64,000 bases of DNA from Bacteroidota bacterium (GTDB lineage Bacteria > Bacteroidota > Bacteroidia > AKYH767-A > OLB10), in the NCBI GenBank assembly GCA_016714005.1, contig JADJOA010000014.1, positions 806,001-870,000 on the forward strand, given 5' to 3'. Shown in pieces: positions 41,717 through 54,818 of this stretch (positions are counted from its first letter, which is position 1; each line of letters starts with the position of its first letter). The position numbers were made by a program, and so were the translations under genes. Below the pieces are notes generated by a model, which was not told where the DNA came from, did no database searches, and saw nothing but the letters and a program-made list of their open reading frames with translations.

Positions 41717-44700
41717 ATGGTAAAACAGATACAAAAAATTATCAGCTTATTTTTTGTTATTGCATTTATTGCTTTGACAAGCAGGGTGGATGCAAGCCAC
41801 TCTATGGGTTCCGATTTAACTTACGAATGTGTTGGACCCAACCAATATAGAGTGCGCCTCTCCTTTTACCGTGACTGCATTGGTATTGCCGCGCCTACAA
41901 GTGTAGTTATACCTGTTACGTCAGCATCGTGTGGAATAAATTTAAGTGTAACATGTAACCCAATTCTAGGCACAGGACAAGAGATAACGCCAATTTGTCC
42001 CAGTGCAACTTCAACTTGCAATGGTGGCGTATTTACCGGAATACAGGAATGGGTTTATGAAAGTGTAATAACATTACCTGCACAATGCACCGATTGGGTT
42101 TTTTAGTTATCGTTTATGTTGTCGTAATGCTGCAATCACGACTATAACAAATCCTACTGCGCAATACATTTATTTATACGCTACACTAAATAATACTATT
42201 AGTCCTTGCAATAACTCACCGGCTTTTTCGAATAAGCCGGTTCCATTTGTTTGTCAAGGTCAGCAATTTTGCTTTAACCACGGTGCTTATGATGTTGATG
42301 GTGATTCGTTGGTGTATGAACTGATTGACCCGTTGCACGATGATGGTGTGGCTGTTTCTTACATTGCACCTTACAGCGCAACGCAGCCGTTGAACTCAGT
42401 TCCAGCTATGCAGTTTGACAGCAATACAGGAGACTTTTGTATTACTCCTCAATCATTGCAAGTAACCGTTATGGCAGTTTTGGTTAAAGAATATCGCAAT
42501 GGTGTATTAATAGGAACAGTGGAGCGCGATATTCAAATTACTGTTATTGCATGTACTAATAATCTTCCAACATTGACTGGAATAAATTGTACCAACGTTT
42601 TTGATGCAACAATTTGTGCCAATGAGCCATTTTGTTTTAATGTGTGTAGCGATGATGCCGATGCCGGGCAAAATGTTTTTCTGTCTTATGACGGTACAAT
42701 TAACGGAGCAACTTTTACAACTACAGGCTCTCCTCATCCAACCGGAACATTTTGCTGGACTCCCACCAATGCTGACATCAGCAACGATCCTCATTGTTTC
42801 ACAATCAGGGTTTTTGATGACGCTTGCCCATACATAGGCTCTCAGATTTATTCCTACTGTTTAACTGTTAAAGGATTAAACGTAAGTGCGGGCCCAGATC
42901 AGTTTATTACCTGCAGCGATTTGGCAACTGTAACGGCAACTGTTAGCGGTGGAACTGGTGGTCCATACACCTATTTATGGAGCAATGGTTTTACAAACCC
43001 AACACAAACTGTTGGTGTAGGAACTTACGTTGTTACCGTTAGCGATGGACAATGTTCGGCTACAGATACTGTTCAAATATTACCTATTTCAATTCCTAAT
43101 GCAGCCTTTACAGCAACAGGTGCGTGTGTAAACTCTCCTATTCAATTTAATAATCAGTCAACAGCACTAGGCAGCACTATCATTAGCTGGCAATGGAATT
43201 TTGGTAATGGACAAACTTCATCGCAACAAAATCCTGTTGTTACTTTTACAACAGCGGGAACTTACAATGTTTGCTTAATGATTGAAACTGATTTAGGTTG
43301 CCGCGATACGGTTTGTCAGAACATTATTATCAATCCTATTCCGGTTGCAAGTTTTACTGTTGGAAACGTTTGTGCTGGGTATCCTGTTAACATCAACAAT
43401 ACATCCACACCTTCAGGAGGAATTAACGGATGGAACTGGAATTTTGGAAACGGACAAACTTCAAATAATCAAAATCCCACAGTTGCTTATGGCGACTCAG
43501 GCACTTATACTATAACTTTAGTTGCGGGTGATACTTTGGGTTGTGCTGATACTGCAACGCAACAAGTAACAATCTATCCTTCACCCATTGCCAATTTTAC
43601 ATTTGTAGGCAATACAGCATGCACAGGCGGGCAAGTTTCATTCACTAATACTTCAACAGGAAATATTATTTCTTGGAACTGGAATTTTGGAAACGGACAA
43701 ACCAGCAATCAGCAAAACCCGAATGTTACGTTCAATAATACTGGCTCATATAATGTTACTCTTGTGGTTACATCTGATAATGGCTGTATAGATTCAATTA
43801 CTCAAGCCATTAATATTGCACCACCACCGACTGCAAATGCCGGGTTACCCCAATCAATTTGTGTGGGACAATCAGTAACCTTACAAGCTTCCGGTGGAGT
43901 TAATTATCAGTGGAGTAACGGACAAACAACATCGAATATTTCGGTTAATCCATCTTCCACAACAACGTACACTGTTACCGTTACAGACGCAAGCGGATGT
44001 ACTGATACTGCTCAGGTAACAGTGTCTATTATTCCTCCACCGGTTATCAATGTGCCATCAGCACAAACCATTTGCAACGGGCAATCTGTTACCCTAAATG
44101 CTACAGGCGGATTAAGCTATCAATGGACACCAACAGGAGATACCACTTCAACTATAACTGTTTCACCAACTAGCTCAACCACCTATCAGGTAACAGGAAC
44201 CAACGCTGCCGGATGCCAGGCAACAGCATTTGCAAGTGTTACAGTGCGTAACAATCCTATTGTAAATATTCCAAACACATTTGTATGTACAGGAGTTACT
44301 GCCACATTAAATGCGGGTGGCACAAACTCAACATACCAACGGAGCAATGGTTCCACAACACAAAGCATTACAGTAACCAATCCTGGAACTTATTCCGTAA
44401 CTGTTACTAATCAGTGGGGGTGTACAGCATCAACATCGGTGCAGGTTGCGCAGGGTGGAACCATCAGCAACAACACAAACAACGTTGCTTTTGTGCTGGC
44501 GGGAATGCAGTGTTGGATGCCGGTAATCCCGGCAACACTTATATGTGGGCACCGGGCGGACAAACATCACAAACCATTACTGTATCCAATGCAGGGCAAT
44601 ATGCGGTTACTATTACCAATTCTAATGGTTGCAGTGCAACGGTTACTACCACCGTTAATGTTGACCCGATACCTAATGTTGATTTTACACCTAACGATGT

Positions 44701-47700
44701 TTGTATTGGTGAGCCAATCAATTTTCAGGATATTTCTACTGTAGCAACTGGCAACATTACAGGCTGGTTTTGGGATTTGGGAGATGGTAACGTTTCGCAA
44801 TTGCAAGATCCAATACACAATTATTCGTCAGCAGGAACATTTAATGTAACATTACAAGTTACCACAGCGGCAGGTTGTTCGGCTTCAGTTTCAAAAACAG
44901 TTACCGTTTATCCGTTACCGGTTCCCGATTTTACTTTTGCTGGAATTTGTCAGGGACAAAATGTAAACTTTACAAACACATCAACAGTAGGAGCAGGCAA
45001 CATCAACTCTTGGCAATGGAATTTTGGAGATGGTGGTATATCATCACAACAAAATCCTACACACCAGTTTACAGTGCCCGGTACATACAACGTATCTCTT
45101 GTTTTAGCCACAGCGGGTGGTTGTGCTGATAGCATAACAAAACAAGTTACCATTTACAGTTTGCCTGTTGCTGCGTTTAACGGAAGTGATGTTTGCAAAG
45201 GAGCGGCAACAGATTTTACTGATTTGTCTTCGGTAGTAGGAAACAACATCAATGCATGGTCATGGGATTTTGGTGATGGCTCCTTATCCTCGCAACAAAA
45301 TCCTTCACATACTTATACTAATCCAGGCACCTATAATATTTCTTTGAATGTGACTTCAGTAAATGGTTGTACCGATAATGTAACAGGAACGGTAACAGTT
45401 TACGCATTGCCGGTTGCCAATGCAGGAAACAATCAATCAGTTTGCGGAGGAGTTGTTGCAAATGTAACAGCAACAGGTGGTGTAAATTATTTATGGTCGC
45501 CAACAGGTGATACAACTGCAACAATTTCTGTTAGCCCCGTAACAACCACATGGTATCATGTTGAAGTTATAGATGCAAACGGTTGCAAAGCAAATGACAG
45601 TGTTCGTGTTCAAATACTGTCTTTACCCAATGTTGTAATGAGTCCTGATACGGGAATTTGTATAGGACAAAATGTAAATATAACTGCAACAGGCGGTACA
45701 GGGTATTTGTGGAGCACTGGTGCAAACAGCAATTCTATTACCGTGGCTCCAACCACAAATTCAACCTACGTAGTAATAGTTTCGGCAGCTAATGGTTGCA
45801 CAGCATCTGACAGTGTAAATGTAAATGTTCATGCTTTGCCAATAGCAAATGCCGGAAACGACCAAAGTTTATGCGAAGGACAAACCGTAACATTAACAGC
45901 AACCGGTGGTGTAAATTATCAATGGGCGCCAACTGGGGATACATCATCAACCATATATGTAACACCAATTGCTGCCACCAATTATTATGTAACAGTAATA
46001 GATGCAAACGGCTGTGCAAGTACAGATAGCGTTGGCGTAACAGTAAACGCAGCGCCTGTGGTTAATTTAGGTAACCCATTTATTTGCGCAGGTTCGTTTA
46101 CCGTACTTGATGCCGGTAATGCAGGCAGTCAGTATCAATGGTCGCCCAATGGAGACACTACGCAAACTATTCAGGTTTCTACTGCCGGAACATTTAGTGT
46201 GCTGGTAACCAATGCAGCTGGTTGTGTTACTTACGCACAATCTACCGTTGTTGTTGGTGGAGACTCAATTATTAATAATGCTGGTAATGTAAATGTATGT
46301 GCTGGGCAAAGTGCAACTTTAAATGCGGGTAACAATGGCGCAACATATTTATGGAGTAACGGTGCAACCTCACAAAGTATTTCGGTAAATGTTGCTGGAA
46401 CTTATACCGTAACTATTACCGACCCTAACGGATGTTCTGCCACATTTGCATCAACACTTGTAAATAATCCTTTGCCGGTAGTTGATTTTACTGCAGGTAC
46501 GGTTTGCTTAAATGATGTAACGCAATTCATCAATATCTCTTCTGTTTCGGCAGGAAGTATTGTTTCTTATAACTGGAATTTTGGCGATGGAAATTTTTCT
46601 AATTTAAATTCACCATCAAACATTTATGCTCAGCCAGGCAACTACACAGCATCATTAATTGCGGTAACTGGTTTTGGTTGTATTGATTCAATTAATAAAC
46701 CCGTAATTATTAATTCAACACCAATTGCAAACTTTGGCACCAATGCAGCATGTTATGGACAGGCAACAATCTTTAACGATTTGTCAACTATATCATCAGG
46801 AAACATTTCAAACTGGTTATGGAACTTTGGCGATGGTGATTCATCATCTGCGCAGAACCCTCAACATGTTTATGATGTACCGGTACATATACTGCAACGT
46901 TAATGGTAAACTCTGGTACTGGATGCACAGACAGTATTTCTTTATCAGTAAATGTAAATCCAACACCAATTGCTTCATTTACTTTCAACAATGTTTGTGA
47001 AGGCAGCAGTATTGATTTCATTAACTCATCCTATATCAATGGCGGAATAATTGATGCTTATGATTGGAATTTTGGAGACGGTAATACAAGTAATATTGAA
47101 AACCCATCCCACACCTATACAACTGCCGGTACATACAACGTAACATTAAATGTTCGCTCTGATATGATGTGCGACAGTAGCATAACCATACCTGTGCGCG
47201 TATATCCAAATCCGTTGGCTGCATTTACAGCACCTCCTGTTTGCGAAAACACGGCAATTATTTTTAACGATAACGCAAGCATCAATGCAACAGATACCAT
47301 ACAAAAACTGGTATTGGAGTTTTGGTGATAGCAGCAGCGATACTTTGCAAAATGCAACACATCTGTATGCAGCAGCAGGCACATACAACGTAATGCAGGT
47401 GGTAACAAGCAATAACGGTTGCCGCGATACGATGAATGGAACGGTTATGGTTAACTCTCTGCCTGTGCCAAATTTTGCGTCTGGAAATATTTGTGAGGGT
47501 AGTACTTTACAATTCAATGATTCATCATCGGTCGCTAATAGCAGCATTTCAAACTGGAACTGGAATTTTGGAAACGGACAAACAAGTAATTCACAAAATC
47601 CTTCGGTTAGTTATGTAACCGCAGGTTCCTATCCGGTTACACTTGCAGTAACATCAGTGCAAGGGTGTATTGATTCTACTACACTTATGATTAACGTATA

Positions 47701-49470
47701 TCCATTACCTGTTGCTGATTTTACAGCCGGAGATATTTGTTTAGGTGGTGGAATTGCTTTCTTCAATCAAAGCAGTGTGAATGGTGGCGGCACTTTTAAT
47801 TTGAATTGGAGTTTTGGCGATGGAGATTCTTCTTCGCTGGAAAACCCAACGCATACTTATCTTAACTCAGGAACTTATGCTGTTAATCTTACCGTAACAA
47901 CTAATAGTGGTTGTACTGATGTAACATCTCAACAGGTTACTGTTAACGCACCACCTGTTGCTCGATTTACTGCAAACAATTCCTGCGAAAAAGAACTTAC
48001 AACTTTTAATGATTTAAGTACAACTCACAGGGAATAATAGTTTCATGGAACTGGAATTTTGGCGATGGTACTACATCCACTTCAAAATCACCGGTGCATC
48101 AATACAACTCTTATGGTTCTTATCCTGTTGAATTAGAAGTGACATCGAGCTTTGGATGTACGGACAGATACAGAGATACCATTGATGTTTACCGTGCGCC
48201 CGAACCGCAAATTTCTTTGAATGGTGGTTGCTTAAATATTCCGGTAATCATAGCTGACATTTCGGACACCATCAGCACCGGTACAGTAAGTTGGCTTTGG
48301 GATTTTGGTGATGGCACTAGTGACAGCACCTCAAGTGCAACAACACATCAGTATACAACTGCCGGTACTTACACGGTAACCCTAACCGCTGTAAATGCAA
48401 ACGGCTGCCGCACTATCACTTCGCAGGTTGTTGCAATGGATCCCATACCTAATGCAGATTTTGCAGGAGGACCAGGTTGCGAAGATGCACCTACGCAGTT
48501 TACCAATACATCAACTGTTACACAAGGAAGCATTACAAGTTACCAATGGCTGTTTGGCGACAGCACTATTTCTACCTCGCAAAATCCTTCACATACATTT
48601 ACAGAACCCGGCACTTACAACGTAACATTAATTGTTGGCTCAAGCCTTGGATGTTACGATACCATTGTGCAGCAGATTGTTATTTATCCTTCTCCTGTTT
48701 CAAACTTTACATTTAACCAGGCAGCAGGTTGTGGTCCATTGCTGATTAATTTCTTTGATTCATCTTATGTAAGCATTGGAAACGTAATTGCATGGAACTG
48801 GGATTTTGGCGATGGCTCTGCAAATGATTCAACACAAAATCCTTCACACACTTACTACTCAAGCGGAAGTTATCCGGTAACACTAACAGTTACAACTAAC
48901 AACGGTTGCCAGCATACGAATACCATCAATAATGCCATTACTATTTATCCATCACCGCAGGCAGCGTTTGAGCCAGACCCTTATGAGACAACTATTTTGC
49001 AACCACTTATTTCATTTGATAATCAAACAACAGGTGGCAATTTATACTGGTGGAATTTTGGTGATGGCGGCACATCTTCGTTAATGAACCCGTCACATGC
49101 TTATGGCGACACCGGAACATACACAGTTAATTTATACACCGTAAACAGTTTTGGTTGCGAAGACACTGCCATACGCACCGTTGTTATTTTACCGGTGTGG
49201 ACAGTTTACATACCCAATGCATTTACCCCAAATAACGATGGAACAAATGAAGTTTTTACCATTAAAGGAATTGGAATTATAGATTACAACCTTCGTGTCT
49301 GGGACAGGTGGGGTGAGTTAATTTTTGAAGGTGATAACCGCCCATGGGATGGCAGTGTAAAACAAACAGAAGTTTATGCCAAGAAAGATGTTTACGTATA
49401 TCAGGTGGTTTTAAAAGATGTGTTTGGTGTAACGCATCATAGGAAAGGAACGGTAACTTTAATACGATAA
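41717..49470 (+). CDS. Giant PKD-repeat adhesin with T9SS type B tail (frameshifted)
   Basis: Reconstructed 2584 residues, secreted and probably surface-attached. Signal peptide ending RVDA, then an N-terminal domain beginning SHSMGSDLTYECVGPNQY common to Bacteroidota PKD proteins. A SprB-like repeat follows, then about 17 PKD domains recognised by WNFGDG/WNFGNG motifs, with about nine Ig-like repeats of the form GNxQxxCxGxxVTLTATGG in the first two thirds. The last ~95 residues (YIPNAFTPNNDGTNEVF, VWDRWGELIFEG, GVYVYQVVLKD-like) are the gliding-motility/CHU_C type B sorting domain. Frame changes near 42105, 44500, 46878, 47300 and 48025. Likely adhesion or gliding. Confidence 0.87.
43185..47600 (+). 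repeat. Near-identical PKD-coding DNA repeats
   Basis: The PKD turn is encoded by almost the same DNA at about 43434, 43674 and 47560 (TGGAACTGGAATTTTGGAAA then CGGACAAAC in each). A more diverged copy is at 43190. This points to recent internal duplication or conversion. Confidence 0.7.
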
Positions 49471-49513
49471 AGGGAATGGGGGATTAGGGTAATTTGGTAA
49501 TTATGTAATTAAG

Positions 49514-49550
49514 AACCTTCAAGGTCTTTTAAGGCCTTGAAGGTTTTTTC
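49514..49550 (+). terminator. Strong terminator after the adhesin
   Basis: AACCTTCAAGG (49514-49524) and CCTTGAAGGTT (49535-49545) form a perfect 11-bp stem with a 10-base loop, followed by TTTTC TTTT. Confidence 0.85.
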
Positions 49551-49746
49551 TTTTAAAAACATTTGTAAAAATTAAAAGTTAATTCTTGAAAGGCGACTTT
49601 AAATTCCGTTACTAAACTGACGGAAACTAATTTTTCAAAGAGTTAAACATTTTTTATTTCCTTTAATAGAGTTTAAGACAAAAGTGTTGTTTTTGTTCAC
49701 ACATGCTTCAAAAACCAATATGATTAACAGTTAACCGGAATGATTA

Positions 49747-49777
49747 TTTGCTCTGTTAACTGTTTATTTTAAATTTG
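49747..49777 (+). promoter_or_regulatory. Consensus Bacteroidota promoter of the haloperoxidase-like gene
   Basis: TTTG (49747-49750), exactly 19 bases, TAAATTTG (49770-49777). A perfect match to TTTG-N19-TAnnTTTG. The start site is predicted near 49784. Confidence 0.8.
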
Positions 49778-49800
49778 ACTTCAAATCAAATCATACCATC

Positions 49801-52800
49801 ATGCCTAACTTTAATACCCTTATGTATTTTTTAGCAATGAGAAAAAATACAGTAGTTGTTTTATTAACGGTTTTAACAATTTTAATATTGCCACAATTTG
49901 GTACTGCGCAATGGTTAGATTGGGCTGATGAAACAACAACCCGCCTAACAGTAACCAGTGTTGCAAACAGTGACCCTGAAGAAAAGGACATGTGGAATGC
50001 AGACCTCAACAACGATGGCAAAGAGGATTTAATAGTAGTACGCAAGCAGCCTTTTTCAAGCTCAACGCAACCCGGCAAATCAAACCTCTTGCTAATGAAT
50101 ATAAATGGAATTCTAACAGATCAAACATCCATTTATGCACCACAGTTTATTTCAAATGTAAACTTTGCTCGCGATGTTTTTGTTGGAGATTTTGATAATG
50201 ACGGTTGGAAAGATGTAGTAATTGCAAATACATTTAACCAACAACCAACCTATTACCGAAATTTAGGAAATAATGCAGGGGGTACATGGCTGGGTTTGAT
50301 TGATGAATCTTCCACAAGGTTTCCGTTGCTTACTGAAGATACGCCATTGTTTTGCGCAGTATGGGGTGGCGATGTTACAGGTGATGGTGCAATGGATATT
50401 TATTTTGTAAACTATAAACCTAACTCCGGTGGAGGAACAGCAAAAGATTTTCTTTTAGTAAATAATGGGAACGGAGTGTTTGCAAACGAAAGCCAAACTC
50501 GCTTGGGATCTTTGCGAAATTCGGCATTCGGTACTGCAGTACAAATAGCAGATATGGATAACGATGGTGATAATGACATTGTAAAAAACACAACCCTTTA
50601 TAGTGTAGCACCCTGGAATTCGCGAGGGGTTATATTATTGTTTAATAATGGTACCGGTAATTTTTCAACTTGGCAAAATATTGCTCCCGCAGCATCGCCT
50701 TATATGTTTGAAATTGCTGATTTTAATCTAGACGGCAAAAAAGATTTGTATGTAGTGGATGATGGCAGCGACTATCTTATAACTATTAATACCATTACAC
50801 CTAACACAAATGTAACTTTTACTAAAACGCTTTTGAGTTTCTCTACCAGCAATGGTTTTGGCGGCAATGTTCATGCTGCCGATTTAGATATTGACGGTGA
50901 TATGGATATTGTTGTTGCTGATGTAGATGTGGACATACCTCCATGCGCAAGCGGAAGACGCATGGCAATTTACCGGAACGATAATGGTGTTTTCAGTAAT
51001 CCTTATGGCACCACTGTTTTTCCGTGGGCAACTAATGCATATGATCAAGCCATTTTAGACATTAATAGCGATGGCTTAAAAGATTTTGTAATAGGAAAAT
51101 GTAGTGGCTATGGAGTATTTATGAGTGATAATTGCGGGTTGGCGCCATCGCCTGCCGATTATGATTTGGATGGTTTGCCCGATGCCTGCGATCCATGCCC
51201 TACCAACCCCGATCCTAACTGTGCTCCACCAACCAATTACCCAACAGCTGATTTAACAAAAAGTATAGCACGGCAGTGGAATGAAATATTGTTAGGATCT
51301 ATCAGAAAAGACTTTGCAAGACCAACAGTACATGCCCGCAATTTGTTTCACATATCTGCAGCCATGTGGGATGCATGGTCTGCTTACGGATCGTCTGATG
51401 AATTCTTGCTTGGAAAAACAATACGCAATTTTTCTTGCCCCCTTACGGGTTTGCCAACATCAACTAACATTGAAGATGATAGAAAGAAAGCAATTTCGTA
51501 TGCAGCCTATCGTTTGCTCAAACATCGTTTTCAAAACAGCCCGCAAGTTGTGTTATTGAATCAGGGATTTGATGTACACATGGATTCATTGGGATATGAT
51601 AAAACTTTTACTTCCTCTGTTTATACCACTGGAGATGCACGCGCTCTTGGTAATTATATAGCTCAATGTTACATTAACTTTGGATTACAGGATGGCAGTA
51701 ATGAGCAAAACGGATATGCCAATACCAGTTATGCACCGGTAAATCCTCCAATGAATGTTGATGTTGCCGGAAACCCAACCATTGTTGATTATAACACATG
51801 GCAACCACTAACTCTTGATTTATTTATTGATCAAAGCGGAAACCCTATACCCGGTGCAACACCTCCACATTTAACACCAGAGTGGGGAAAGGTAATTCCG
51901 TTTGCATTAGACAGTTCGGATATGACTGTTAATACACGCAATGGATTTAACTACAACGTATATCATGATCCGGGCGCTCCTCCAACCCTTCAAATGGATG
52001 GAGCAGGCACATCTGATCAGTATAAATATGGATTTGCTTTGGTATCAACATGGTCATCACACCTTGATCCTACCGATAACGTAATGTGGGATATTTCTCC
52101 TGCAACACAAGGAAATAGAACTAATTTGCCAACATCTCCATTGCAATATCCTTCTTTTTATGACCAGCTAAATGGAGGTACAACCAATGTTGGATACTCA
52201 GTTAATCCTAAAACCGGGCAGCCTTACACACCAAATATGGTTCCGCGTGGTGATTATGCCCGTGTGCTAGCAGAATTTTGGGCTGATGGACCCGACTCTG
52301 AAACTCCACCCGGACATTGGTTCACTTTATTTAATTACGTAAGCGATCATCCCCAGCAGACAAAAAAATATAAAGGGCAGGGTAATACATTAAATGATTT
52401 GGAGTGGGATGTAAAAGGTTATTTTCTTTTGGGCGGTGCTTTACATGATGTGGCAATCACTGCATGGGGCATGAAGGGATGGTATGATTATATCAGACCA
52501 ATATCAGCTATAAGAGGAATGGCAGCGTTAGGGCAAAGCACCAACACTGGCGGGCCTAACTATCACCCGGCAGGTATTCCATTAATACCCGGTTATATAG
52601 AACTTGTTGCAGCAGGAGATCCGCTTGCAAATGGATCAGTAAATATTGGAAAAGTAAAACTGAAGGCATGGCGTGGTCATTCATTTATAAACAATGTTGA
52701 TACCGATGAAGCAGGAGTGGGCTGGATACTTGCTGAAAACTGGTTACCATATCAGCGTCCATCTTTTGTATCGCCACCTTTTGCAGGTTTCATATCAGGA

Positions 52801-54795
52801 CATTCTACTTACTCAAGAGCTGCCGCTGAAGTGCTTACCGATTTTACCGGTGACAGATATTTTCCGGGCGGGCTAGGAGAATTTACAGCACCACAAAACC
52901 AGTTTCTTGTATTTGAAGATGGCCCAAGCGTAAATGTAACATTGCAATGGGCAACTTATCAGGACGCTTCTGATGAGTCAAGCATGTCGCGCATTTGGGG
53001 TGGCATACATCCACCATGTGATGACATACCCGGAAGAATTATTGGTGTTACAATTGCTGATGATGCGTTTGTGAAAGCAGAAAAATATTTTTTCCCATGT
53101 CAGTCTGCTTTGCAGATTTCTTCACCAAACAACGTAATATGTGCAGGAAGCAATACTACATTAACTGCGCTTCCGGGTTTTAATTATCAATGGTACCGCA
53201 ATGGTATTGCGCAAGTAGGAGCCAACTCCAATACATTTATTGCATCAAGTAATGGAACTTATTATTGCCAGATTACAGGCGCTGGCTGTTCAGGAAACTC
53301 TAATTCAATTATTATAACAGTTACTAATAACCCTAACGCAACAATCAGTTATTCTACTCCGCTTTCTTTTTGTGCACCGGGTAGCGTTATGCTTATGTCC
53401 AGTTCATTTAGCGGGGTTACCTACCAGTGGCAAAAAAACGGAATTGATATTATTAACGCTACAAATCAGTCATACCAAGCCGTTAGCAACGGAAGTTACC
53501 GTGTAAAACAAACAGCCAATGCATGTTATAAATATTCATCAGCAGTAACCACAACAACAGCCAGCAGCGTTTCGGCAACCATTATTGCAAATGGACCTAC
53601 CAATTTTTGCAGTGGAGGTAATGTGGTATTGAATGTATCTAATGCAATTACCGGATACAATTATCAGTGGAAAAACAATGGTGCCAACATTGCCGGTGCT
53701 ACATTTAATAGTTATACAGCAACCAATGCGGGAAATTACACATGTACCGTAGCTGCCACTTGTGGTACTGCAACCAGTAATATCATTAATGTTAGCACAG
53801 GAACAATTACAGCAATGATTATTCCGGCCGGCACCATAACCATTTGCAGCGGAGCATTTGTTTCGTTAAGTTCAAATACAGGAACAGGTTATACTTATCA
53901 ATGGAAGTTTAACGGAAATAATATAAATGGTGCAACATCTGCTGGTTATAATGCTTTCGCAGCCGGTAACTATAGTGTTGAAATAAATTCACCTTGTGGC
54001 TCATCTACATCAACAGTTATGTCAATAAATATTGCACCTCCAACTGCAACCATGATGCCATCAGGTAATGTTTCAATTTGTGCCGGAAGCGGACAAACCT
54101 TTACTGCAAACCCCGGATATAATTACAGTTACCAATGGTTCAGAAACGGAGTTGCACTTGCCGGAGCTACCAATCAAACATACTCAAACAACAGCAGTGG
54201 TCAATATTCAGTTAGGGTTACACAAGGCGGTGTTTGCTCAGTTACTTCAAGTATTACTCAGCAAAATGTTATCAATAATCCTAATCCGGTTATTACACCA
54301 CTTGGACCAACAACATTTTGTAATGGACAAAATGTTGTATTGAGTGCCAATACTTACGCAGGGGTTCAATACCAGTGGCAAAAAAACGGCAATAACATAG
54401 CAGGCGCAACCGGCCAGAATTATACTGCAACCACATTTGGCAGTTATAAAGTAAGACAAACTTTTGCAGGGTGCGTAAAAACCTCTTCATCACTTAATGT
54501 AACAGTTAATTGCCGAAATGCATTTGCTCAAAATTTATCGGATCAAATTAATGAATCAAATATTCGCGCATATCCTAATCCATTTAATGAGTACATTAAA
54601 ATTTCTGAAATGTATGCGTTGAAAAAGTACAGTATTGTGTTAACTGATGCTGCAGGACGGATAATAATTCAGGAGACAAAAACGGATGAAGGATCTGAAT
54701 TTATGTTAAGAACAAAACATATTAAATCCGGTATTTATTTTTTAAAAATTACCACAAATGCAGAATCGCAAATGGTAAAGATGATAAAACAATAA
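49801..54795 (+). CDS. FG-GAP / vanadium-haloperoxidase-PAP2 / Ig-repeat T9SS cargo
   Basis: An intact 1664-residue secreted protein. The signal peptide starts best at Met13 (49837), MRKNTVVVLLTVLTILILPQ. Residues ~55-440 hold six FG-GAP/VCBS calcium-binding repeats (GDFDNDGWKD, ADMDNDGDND, LDIDGDMD). A thrombospondin-3-like DYDLDGLPDACDPC then leads to the PAP2/vanadium-haloperoxidase domain: Lys892 and Arg899 in KGWYDYIRP, His1001 in SGH, and SRIWGGIHPPCD with Arg1064, His1070 and Asp1074, all in the haloperoxidase pattern. About six Ig-like repeats (YQWxxNGxxIxGAT) and a T9SS type A tail (FNEYIKISEMY, SGIYFLKITT) follow. Standalone unit with its own promoter and terminator. Confidence 0.88.
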   Translation: MPNFNTLMYFLAMRKNTVVVLLTVLTILILPQFGTAQWLDWADETTTRLTVTSVANSDPEEKDMWNADLNNDGKEDLIVVRKQPFSSSTQPGKSNLLLMNINGILTDQTSIYAPQFISNVNFARDVFVGDFDNDGWKDVVIANTFNQQPTYYRNLGNNAGGTWLGLIDESSTRFPLLTEDTPLFCAVWGGDVTGDGAMDIYFVNYKPNSGGGTAKDFLLVNNGNGVFANESQTRLGSLRNSAFGTAVQIADMDNDGDNDIVKNTTLYSVAPWNSRGVILLFNNGTGNFSTWQNIAPAASPYMFEIADFNLDGKKDLYVVDDGSDYLITINTITPNTNVTFTKTLLSFSTSNGFGGNVHAADLDIDGDMDIVVADVDVDIPPCASGRRMAIYRNDNGVFSNPYGTTVFPWATNAYDQAILDINSDGLKDFVIGKCSGYGVFMSDNCGLAPSPADYDLDGLPDACDPCPTNPDPNCAPPTNYPTADLTKSIARQWNEILLGSIRKDFARPTVHARNLFHISAAMWDAWSAYGSSDEFLLGKTIRNFSCPLTGLPTSTNIEDDRKKAISYAAYRLLKHRFQNSPQVVLLNQGFDVHMDSLGYDKTFTSSVYTTGDARALGNYIAQCYINFGLQDGSNEQNGYANTSYAPVNPPMNVDVAGNPTIVDYNTWQPLTLDLFIDQSGNPIPGATPPHLTPEWGKVIPFALDSSDMTVNTRNGFNYNVYHDPGAPPTLQMDGAGTSDQYKYGFALVSTWSSHLDPTDNVMWDISPATQGNRTNLPTSPLQYPSFYDQLNGGTTNVGYSVNPKTGQPYTPNMVPRGDYARVLAEFWADGPDSETPPGHWFTLFNYVSDHPQQTKKYKGQGNTLNDLEWDVKGYFLLGGALHDVAITAWGMKGWYDYIRPISAIRGMAALGQSTNTGGPNYHPAGIPLIPGYIELVAAGDPLANGSVNIGKVKLKAWRGHSFINNVDTDEAGVGWILAENWLPYQRPSFVSPPFAGFISGHSTYSRAAAEVLTDFTGDRYFPGGLGEFTAPQNQFLVFEDGPSVNVTLQWATYQDASDESSMSRIWGGIHPPCDDIPGRIIGVTIADDAFVKAEKYFFPCQSALQISSPNNVICAGSNTTLTALPGFNYQWYRNGIAQVGANSNTFIASSNGTYYCQITGAGCSGNSNSIIITVTNNPNATISYSTPLSFCAPGSVMLMSSSFSGVTYQWQKNGIDIINATNQSYQAVSNGSYRVKQTANACYKYSSAVTTTTASSVSATIIANGPTNFCSGGNVVLNVSNAITGYNYQWKNNGANIAGATFNSYTATNAGNYTCTVAATCGTATSNIINVSTGTITAMIIPAGTITICSGAFVSLSSNTGTGYTYQWKFNGNNINGATSAGYNAFAAGNYSVEINSPCGSSTSTVMSINIAPPTATMMPSGNVSICAGSGQTFTANPGYNYSYQWFRNGVALAGATNQTYSNNSSGQYSVRVTQGGVCSVTSSITQQNVINNPNPVITPLGPTTFCNGQNVVLSANTYAGVQYQWQKNGNNIAGATGQNYTATTFGSYKVRQTFAGCVKTSSSLNVTVNCRNAFAQNLSDQINESNIRAYPNPFNEYIKISEMYALKKYSIVLTDAAGRIIIQETKTDEGSEFMLRTKHIKSGIYFLKITTNAESQMVKMIKQ

Positions 54796-54818
54796 AAGTT
54801 ATTATTTATAATTGTAAC

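Noticed and set aside
43000..49200. Tandem repeats resembling a CRISPR-like or satellite array
   Set aside because: The periodicity comes from PKD and Ig-like protein repeats; units are ~240 bases, diverged and fully coding.
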